Positions 55,901 through 61,818 of a DNA stretch of 64,000 nt are shown here, one piece after another. Positions within the stretch are counted from its first letter, which is position 1; each line of letters starts with the position of its first letter. This stretch comes from Gammaproteobacteria bacterium (GTDB lineage: Bacteria > Pseudomonadota > Gammaproteobacteria > Xanthomonadales > Wenzhouxiangellaceae), in NCBI GenBank assembly GCA_021772985.1, contig JAJFKX010000019.1:62001-126000 (forward strand). The letters are read 5' to 3'. The notes below the pieces were generated by a model. It worked only from the letters and a program-made list of their open reading frames with translations. It ran no database searches and was not told the DNA's origin. Both the position numbers and the translations under genes were made by a program.

Positions 55901-58460
55901 TAAACGGCTCTACACGCACAGAACTCAATCGGCCAGCTTGATAAGAGCGGTGATAGGTGATTTTTGAATCGGCACTATTGCCAGCCTGCGAACCGGCTGC
56001 ACACACCGCAGAATTGGTCAGATTACCAAGTTCACCACCAGCTTTGGTAACCTTCAGAGGCAACCCGGCATTCTGCCCTGCTGTGGTACCCCACTGATCG
56101 ACTTGAACGACTATGTCTTTGGCATTGGCAGTGTTATAGCTGTTAACACTAGAATTCTTATGCAGCCGAACACAGGCAAGCCGTCCCTGGTCCCATGCGT
56201 AACGCGTAAAATACCGGGCTGAAGAGCCGGCTGCTCGATTGGTTGTCGAATTAAACTCGTCGATTTTCCAAACAGCGCCTGCGCTCGGCAAACCTGCATA
56301 AGTAGCTTGATTGATATTAAAATAACCTAATCTGCCGGCATTGATTGAGACCGATGGCAAAGCGTTATAGTCGGTAATCGTTTCCTGCCGGAAGCGGCGC
56401 ACTGGATTTTGACCACCACCATCATTTTCAAAATTGTCCCAGGTCTGAACTTTCCGAAAATGCCCTAATGCATCGTAATCACGATTGACCGTTTCCTGGT
56501 AACGAGTAATTCGGTCCTGGCAATTCGGCCGACTATTCAAACACTTAAAATCATCATCATATCTAACCAATGAACGTTCAATGACCGCGTTAGTGCGCCA
56601 GCAACTGCCATGTGCTCCTAGTGTCCGGTTATTCGATTCACAACGCCTCAGTTTCATCGCATACTGAACCCAACGCGATTGATCAAGCCCACATGAATCA
56701 ACCCCATCTGTCGTTTGACATCGGAAAGTTTCTTTGCTCAAAAACAATGCTTCACCACCATCAACAGCGGTTGAAATCGCCTTGGTGTAAGGCAAGCCGG
56801 TATCATTGATCCGCCATTCTTCAATTGGTGTTTGCAGATCAACCCTGTTTGGGCCGACATAGGTGGCTGAATAAAACTTTTCTCTGACCCATCGCCCGAT
56901 ATTATCCTGCAGAGTATTGGTTTCAGTAATTCGATAGGTTGCACGGCTGCAGTCCGACCCGGATTCTATAATAGGATCGCTCGAATTATCAGTAGATATT
57001 TGACTGATATAGGTTTTTCCGATCAGCAGACTACCGTCATAGTTATACACTTTTCGCTCGGAAATTCCCCATGCGTTGAAATCGATCATTGCATCAGGAT
57101 TATTCCTGAATGAACATTGGGTAACAAATGGCCATAGACGGTATTTATATTCCACCCGCGCTAATTGCGGTGTAGTTAGAGTGCGTAGAAAACTTAAAGT
57201 GTTTTGCCGGCAGGCATAAGTCTCATTGGTCGCCGACTGCCCATCATTGCCAAGGTTCGAACTCCGGTAATAGTCAAGTTCATAAGGATTGCCAAACGAA
57301 ACCCAGGTACCGTTGCTGCTGCGCTGCTGCGGTTGTATCTTATCCATCACCGGTACTGCAATTTCAGGCGAAGAACCCACGCCCCTTCCGTCATAATAAT
57401 TCGGACAAGCCCGGCGCACGACGGTGTTGGTGTATTGAAAATCATAGCGAAGTTGTTCACCATCAAAAGCCGCCAGCTCAACATAATCAAGTACCATTGC
57501 AAGATCACCCAGCTCATCATAGCTCCCTGGCCCAGCACTTACTCCCCGAAAGGATTCTGCTCCAGACGCACCATGATCTCCACCCGCACGGGCACTATCT
57601 GCTGTTGAAAAAACAAGCTGGTGTGTACGCAACTGCCCATCAGCTCCTACCTGGGTGCTATCTCGCACAGTCCAAATTTCCTGAAAAGCTTGTGCTGTGT
57701 ACTCAATATTGACTGAATTACCCCATGGATCGGCAATTTCCGTAATTCGCCAACAAGCGCTGAAGTTACCATTCCGGCAAATGGTCCCAATACGATTGGT
57801 GGCACGTTCGAATACCCTCACCAGACCATTCGGGTGCTTGATTTCAATGCGATTGCTATCGACAGTAACCATTCTGATGTGCGAGCCATCCCGGGATTGT
57901 GTACCCAGACCGTCATTATCATTGTGAAGAATCGTCCTGTTCCCATCGGGCGCCACGTATAACCATTTGTGCAAATCAAGCCCATCGGTTTGATTTGGCC
58001 ATGTCTGCCGTTCCGGACCAGTCAGACCCGATACCTGGGTCAAGGGGGGATATAACTGCCCAAAATGCACCTCCCAACCCAAGCCCGCGTTGGCTGTTTG
58101 AGATGGCACTGAAATTAACCGGTCGGTAACCTGACAGCCTCCGATTGAACTGCACTCGGTCATCGGGTAGTTATCCCAAGAGTTATTGTTGAAGGTTGCA
58201 GAAAACCCATATCCTATTAATGGACCAACCGTGTAACTGTCGCCAATGGGAATTTGCACCACCAGATTACCTGACCCAGTATCAATGGAATCGATATCAG
58301 AATCACTCGCATAAGCCCGATTAATTTCAAACCCCCTGGGGGTATCTACTCTAACACCCGTTAAAGCATCGGTATCACCAGCTGCACCATGCACAGCAAA
58401 AGCCAACAATAACCAACTTAGCAACATCATATACAGCGTTGACTTTATTCTATTCATCAT
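52989..58460 (-). CDS. RHS/YD-repeat protein 2 (complete), paralogue of RHS 1
   Basis: The 1823-residue exported protein has a signal peptide ending VHG. The N-terminal domain is nearly the same as that of RHS 1 (TPRGFEINRAYASDSDIDSIDTGSGNLVVQIPIG). It continues with YD repeats (YDVLRRPTRIEPD, YDPSGQVEIM, YDAMDNITWR) and the core end GRFMSADPARDGWNLYTYAANNPVNRVDPTGL near residue 1640. The tail of about 185 residues is alpha-helical and shares LGNGVLVANA with the RHS 1 tail. No toxin motif is visible and no immunity-type gene follows. GGAG precedes the ATG. It is a duplicate of the RHS 1 locus. Confidence 0.85.
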   Translation of the reverse strand: MMNRIKSTLYMMLLSWLLLAFAVHGAAGDTDALTGVRVDTPRGFEINRAYASDSDIDSIDTGSGNLVVQIPIGDSYTVGPLIGYGFSATFNNNSWDNYPMTECSSIGGCQVTDRLISVPSQTANAGLGWEVHFGQLYPPLTQVSGLTGPERQTWPNQTDGLDLHKWLYVAPDGNRTILHNDNDGLGTQSRDGSHIRMVTVDSNRIEIKHPNGLVRVFERATNRIGTICRNGNFSACWRITEIADPWGNSVNIEYTAQAFQEIWTVRDSTQVGADGQLRTHQLVFSTADSARAGGDHGASGAESFRGVSAGPGSYDELGDLAMVLDYVELAAFDGEQLRYDFQYTNTVVRRACPNYYDGRGVGSSPEIAVPVMDKIQPQQRSSNGTWVSFGNPYELDYYRSSNLGNDGQSATNETYACRQNTLSFLRTLTTPQLARVEYKYRLWPFVTQCSFRNNPDAMIDFNAWGISERKVYNYDGSLLIGKTYISQISTDNSSDPIIESGSDCSRATYRITETNTLQDNIGRWVREKFYSATYVGPNRVDLQTPIEEWRINDTGLPYTKAISTAVDGGEALFLSKETFRCQTTDGVDSCGLDQSRWVQYAMKLRRCESNNRTLGAHGSCWRTNAVIERSLVRYDDDFKCLNSRPNCQDRITRYQETVNRDYDALGHFRKVQTWDNFENDGGGQNPVRRFRQETITDYNALPSVSINAGRLGYFNINQATYAGLPSAGAVWKIDEFNSTTNRAAGSSARYFTRYAWDQGRLACVRLHKNSSVNSYNTANAKDIVVQVDQWGTTAGQNAGLPLKVTKAGGELGNLTNSAVCAAGSQAGNSADSKITYHRSYQAGRLSSVRVEPFNTLLVDADIDPFTGLPIRTRDASGRVTDFSYDVLRRPTRIEPDASLREADTVIGYEFAVANDHGALASIFKGDEQNYVEVDSLGRVWRQWEAKLVGGVSRNVETRTTYDARGNVRRKTTPMVVTGNVNWPNVPATSFTKYDPSGQVEIMTAPDGKQTTFVYRGERVVTTTREVATELGDVDVTTKQISDSIGRVLSDENGEYRTDFVYDPDGNVIRQKRSGSGDQQIRTYSYDARGGITQMQLPELGIDGFAVINLVPNVNGLPTRIRDGKNDLKVIYDSVGRKVRVDWMAGAANLPIAGLPIEELTYCNQPGCSVDQSENMDDSDFDYYGHNYRGSSLTSITRHNWYFNGSAWSDSPVTEEYQYRDGAGAPSHRYITIQLPDAGGRYRFLETFGFTPNRRLASHSYPVQLGTPNPAPFGVGFHNAHGVTAGLFDIFSTGIPDTEFQYHANGSLQRIRSDGDQTQTDLRFDLDPHNLPRTRRISGSVGGGTYFDTGIYEYDGSGNIARIVNQIGVDEFLYDHANRLVDATMHTASGIFNDRYQYDAMDNITWRQKQSPTGTNTWNYMLENTSHANGDTNNRLRTIDPASPPNAYDQAGNLVNVGGRWQFTFDAFNMQTSYIDPVFPEEHEEYLYGPGNYRVATMHGTDSTILQLRSTSGVLLARYFQSNRNGPFFFKEHLVNDPRGFQLYRRQNDSTTHYGVDHLGSVRSFCSIKDSEGVSACGAAKYLAYGEEADAVSGSWKSFAGLERDGHRRLDYAKARTYAFTLGRFMSADPARDGWNLYTYAANNPVNRVDPTGLASGDADQRLAASSTQPATSTDMFEKADGVAREMQINTEFLGEPGVLEQTLIFDAAVAIDAVTMARAPALGAAGALVLGAKGENPKANLGNGVLVANAALAVENKALVNSAVALRVAEGVEQLAISLGEGVTAGAAGFKSNVKSLIIDPIMSLSRGINGVIETITSPPDRP

Positions 58461-58999
58461 GGTAATAACTCCTTACATGCAAGTATTTGCAAACAATTTG
58501 ATGATCTGTTTAAGCACCAACCTAAATAACCAATGCTGTTCAATCCGTTGCCGGTGATGCGCCATAAAACCATTAGCACGTATGGCTATCCGAATGATCC
58601 ATATTGGTTTGTTTTATTCACTTGTCTGTCCTTGCTACTGCTACTATCCAATCAATGCCTTGCATATTTGTTGATATGCCGCAGAGCACCCAGACGTTCA
58701 TACGAATTACTTCATACAATGCAATGGAATTTTGCTAACTTCTGGAATATTTCGTTAACGGTGGGTTTCCGGTGGTTGACCGGCTATTTTTGGAGGATTA
58801 CAACCCACCAGCTCTATTTTTATTCAGCCATTTAGCATTGCGTTTTTACATTGAGTACGAATTTATTCATACGATGAAATCACAATAGCATATACGCAAT
58901 CTATTGCGCAATAGGTTTATTAAAACCTACCTGAGTAGTGGTAATCCTAATTCTGTTCGTATAATCTCTAACTCAAGCAATCGCTAAACTTGGAAGAAT
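58461..58999. other. Intergenic region between divergent RHS 2 and MarR genes
   Basis: These 539 bp contain the RHS 2 promoter region and, at 58892-58914, a dyad that fits a MarR operator. A TATAAT at 58960-58965 could serve marR. A 100-codon open frame at 58533-58835 (plus) has a hydrophobic middle, but no start signal or family, so I do not call it. Confidence 0.4.
58892..58914 (+). promoter_or_regulatory. Candidate MarR operator 1
   Basis: It consists of an ATACGCAA half-match, then 12 bp later a full TTGCGCAA inside the 14-bp perfect palindrome CTATTGCGCAATAG (58901-58914). It stands about 90 bp before the marR start. The same two-copy layout with a 12-bp step is found at 60639-60658. 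Confidence 0.55.
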
Positions 59000-59476
59000 A
59001 TGAACTTCAGCTTTGAAGAATATGGGAACGCATTTCTGGCGGTACATCTTCACCGCCTGCGTGAGTTAGTCAGCGCACAGTGCGATAAACTCTATAAAGA
59101 CGGCGGCAGCAAAATCCCTTCGCATTGCACCTCATTACTATTGATATTGCCTGGAAACTCGAATCTGAGCGTAATGCAACTTGCTGCTCACCTGGACTAT
59201 TCACACCAACTTATTAATCAACGTGTCGGTATTTTAGAGAACCTTAATCTAATTGAACGGCTTCCAGATTCTGACGATAAACGACGGAAAATCATCCGAC
59301 TGACGCCTGCTGGCAAAAGAGAAGCTCGTAAAGTTCGAAAACTCCTGGAAGATATTCGATATGCCATTGACCAACTTGTCACTGAATTGGATGTCGATCT
59401 ATTACCCAAATTGCAGCAGGCCGAACATGCGCTGCAATCAAACCCTATTTACCTCCGGTCGGCGACTAGACAATAG
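59000..59476 (+). CDS. MarR-family transcriptional regulator
   Basis: The 158-residue winged-helix protein has helices at both ends for dimerisation. The HTH is SVMQLAAHLDYSHQLINQRVGILENLNLIERLPDSDDKRRKIIRLTPAGKR (about residues 55-105), with the MarR wing motif D-x-x-D-K-R-R-K. GGAAGAAT precedes the ATG. The next genes on the same strand encode two exported proteins, and the same dyad site lies upstream of the second of them, so this protein may control them. Ligand unknown. Confidence 0.8.
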   Translation: MNFSFEEYGNAFLAVHLHRLRELVSAQCDKLYKDGGSKIPSHCTSLLLILPGNSNLSVMQLAAHLDYSHQLINQRVGILENLNLIERLPDSDDKRRKIIRLTPAGKREARKVRKLLEDIRYAIDQLVTELDVDLLPKLQQAEHALQSNPIYLRSATRQ

Positions 59477-59776
59477 CCGGCTATAATTTTCTATAGTGCC
59501 TGCTCGCCTGTGCAAGTACTGTTCATTGTGCAGCCGACCCGTGATTCAATGCCCGTGCAATACATTTGGTTTAAAAGATAAGAACTCCACCGTGTATGAA
59601 TAATCATCCAACAATCAAATTATGTGCTCTCTTCAGCAAGCGCAAAATAATAAAGTGAAGTTAATAACCTCTACCGTTTGCAAACATTTATAAACCGCTT
59701 ACAAAATTAACTACGTTATTCACCAATCAGCATGCTAGCGTCAACAGTCATTTAATTTTCATTGAAGGAATTCCAA

Positions 59777-60568
59777 ATGTTTAGAACAGTTTCAATGTTG
59801 AGGCTAACTATGGCCCACCCAATGGCTGCGGGATTGTTAATTATGCTATTGGTTATGACATGTACTGCTAGCCTTGCAGCAGATCTAAACGCTCAACCAC
59901 CAAGCTTGGTTCCTGGATCCAGCAATGTGGACACATCCAGTATTAAAGAATACCGCACTACTACCAAGTGGGGAGAGCAGAGAATGATAAAAGGTGAAGT
60001 CGATGGCCGCAAAACCTGGAATATTGTCAACGCAATCTATTCAACTGATAACCCCATGATTGATCATATTATTCTAGATCAAGTTACACTCGAATACATG
60101 GGCCGATTTGCACCTTTTTTTGCTATCGGTAAACACTATCTGAGCTCTACTATCACTGATCAGAAACTCTCCGGCTCACTAAATCCAATTGACGGTGGTG
60201 ATCCCATCATTATCAATATTCCACTCGACTCCAAAGTCTTTCAAGAGGCTAGCTTGGGTATTGTGCTGGCATCATTACCACTTGAACTGGATTATCGAGC
60301 CACTCTGCCAAGGCTGGCGATCAGTGCTTCCAGCAAAGCATTTTCAGCTGGTAGTTTAGCTATTCACGTTACCGGCCGTGAAGAGATACAAGGTGGTGAC
60401 GGAAATACCTATTCTTGCTGGATTGTCGAAGCTCAATGGGCAGGTGTTGATTACCACGAAATTCATTGGATTGCGGATGTGCCGCCTTATTCTATCCAGA
60501 AAAAAGCCACCTTTCCCAGCGGCCGAAAAAGCGAGAGCAATTTTCTGACTGTCACCTCAGAACCTTAA
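59777..60568 (+). CDS. Exported protein, paralogue of the gene at 46422
   Basis: The 263-residue protein has a signal peptide ending SLAA, a middle linker and a beta-rich domain (TTKWGEQRMIKGEVDGRKTWNIV, DHIILDQVTLEYMGRFAPFF, LGIVLASLPLELDYRATLPRLAIS). The LxSLPLxxxYxATLPxL segment is shared with the protein at 46422-47309. Possibly a DUF3108-like fold. ATG 59777 is used because AAGGAA precedes it; a TTG in frame at 59762 is less likely. It lies 300 bp after marR. Confidence 0.6.
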   Translation: MFRTVSMLRLTMAHPMAAGLLIMLLVMTCTASLAADLNAQPPSLVPGSSNVDTSSIKEYRTTTKWGEQRMIKGEVDGRKTWNIVNAIYSTDNPMIDHIILDQVTLEYMGRFAPFFAIGKHYLSSTITDQKLSGSLNPIDGGDPIIINIPLDSKVFQEASLGIVLASLPLELDYRATLPRLAISASSKAFSAGSLAIHVTGREEIQGGDGNTYSCWIVEAQWAGVDYHEIHWIADVPPYSIQKKATFPSGRKSESNFLTVTSEP

Positions 60569-60914
60569 TACAGGTTGGCAATCTGGGCCATTGTTTTATG
60601 ACTTTGCGGTGCCCGGATATTAAGTTTAATTTCTACATTTGCGCAATATATTGCGCAAGTACTTTATAATATGATAGAATCATTTCTAACTACTGGAATA
60701 TGTACAAGACATGATTGAAAGACAGTTCAAAAATGAAACGCAATAACCTGTTCTTGACAAGCTTTTATACATTTCAGGAAGCACTTAGCTTATGTCGCCA
60801 CTATTTTCAGGGAAAGCGGAACCAAAAATCCTGTCGGTCATTGCACTAATTCTTATAAAAGAGATTCCATAATGTTTTTTATACCCGACACACATCAAAC
60901 TGACTGAGGCTGTT
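60569..60914. other. Intergenic region with MarR-type dyad
   Basis: These 346 bp hold the palindrome at 60639-60658 and a TATAAT at 60665-60670 just after it. No gene longer than 40 codons is supported; a 38-codon frame from 60733 has no supporting signal. Confidence 0.4.
60639..60658 (+). promoter_or_regulatory. Candidate MarR operator 2: 20-bp perfect palindrome
   Basis: Two TTGCGCAA copies at 60639-60646 and 60651-60658 form a perfect palindrome with ATAT-type centre. A TATAAT follows 6 bp later (60665-60670). The 12-bp step between copies equals that of the site upstream of marR. It probably controls the gene at 60915. Confidence 0.6.
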
Positions 60915-61505
60915 ATGTATTACAAGAACTTTAGTTTTTTAATTTACCTCATTTCAGCCATCTGTTTACAACATGTTTCTCAGATAGCAATGGCTGCTGA
61001 AAAAGCACCAAGAACAGAAAATTTTGAAGTTGTTGATGGTCCATACATGGAAAACTTTGAATTACTTGAAGGGAAATGGGATGTCGAAAGCCACAGCCTC
61101 AAGCAGCGAATGGTTGGTCAACAGGAGTGGTTGGAAAATCACATGGAGACCGAATACCGCATCTTGTTAGGAGGACTGGTTGCCATTAACGATACCTATG
61201 GAACCTTCAACGACAATGATATGCATGGCATTATGATTCGCACTTATGATCCTGATAAAGGCGAATGGCGGTTTCAGTGGATGAGTCGTGGCTATCCCCA
61301 TTTAACAGAACAGGTGCGTGGTAGTTTTGAAAATGGTGTGGGCATTTTTTATGGAACTGAAACCAATCAAGGACGTACTTTCAAAATGCGCTTCCGGTGG
61401 AAAATGATTTCTGAAAATCATGCCTTTTGGGACCAGGCTTATCAGGACCCTGACACTCAGCAATGGGAAATAAACTGGACTATTGATTTAACAAGAAAAC
61501 AATAG
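60915..61505 (+). CDS. Exported DUF1579-like protein, relative of the gene at 42921
   Basis: The 196-residue protein has a signal peptide ending AMA. The mature domain has the lipocalin-like beta pattern (LLEGKWDVESHSLKQRM, DNDMHGIMIRTYDPDKGEWRFQWMSRG, GVGIFYGTETNQGRTFKMRFRWKMI) and ends NWTIDLTRKQ. The YDPDKGEWRFQWM and NWTIDL segments match VYNPETKQWHVWYF and DWSIEC in the protein at 42921-43514. DUF1579-type proteins bind small molecules; ligand unknown. GAGG lies before the ATG. The MarR dyad stands 257 bp upstream. Confidence 0.6.
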   Translation: MYYKNFSFLIYLISAICLQHVSQIAMAAEKAPRTENFEVVDGPYMENFELLEGKWDVESHSLKQRMVGQQEWLENHMETEYRILLGGLVAINDTYGTFNDNDMHGIMIRTYDPDKGEWRFQWMSRGYPHLTEQVRGSFENGVGIFYGTETNQGRTFKMRFRWKMISENHAFWDQAYQDPDTQQWEINWTIDLTRKQ

Positions 61506-61818
61506 AACACCGTTAGCGGCGACAGCGTGCAGTCTCACTAAAAATAAATACCTAAATACATCTTGTTATGATACCGGACTGCGTGCGTGTCACAGGAGAG
61601 TGGCCAACTACTTTGTCAGTTAAGTTCTCTATTAGCATGTAAATCTGCATTAAAATTTCTAACTTCAACTGATCATCTGAAAACTTCCTTAATAAAACCA
61701 TTCAAAGCCAGTAAGTTTGAAGCAAAAAAACCTTAATAAACCAAGCCCTATCACCAGGCTTGCTGCATAGCCATTGCTACCACTACTAGAGCAGCAGCAA
61801 TGGTCAGATAATATCAGT
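61506..61818. other. Gap between convergent genes, with a C-terminal-anchor-like frame
   Basis: This gap lies between the stop of the gene at 60915 and the RHS 3 stop. On the minus strand, one base out of frame with RHS 3, a run CCCSSSGSNGYAASLVIGLGLL (in part) looks like a Ser/Gly-Cys motif, a transmembrane helix and a short end, as in C-terminal sorting signals. Otherwise nothing is seen. Confidence 0.35.

Noticed and set aside
58533-58835. 100-codon plus-strand open frame with a hydrophobic middle
   Set aside because: No ribosome-binding site, no family pattern, and it occupies the promoter region of RHS 2; likely chance.
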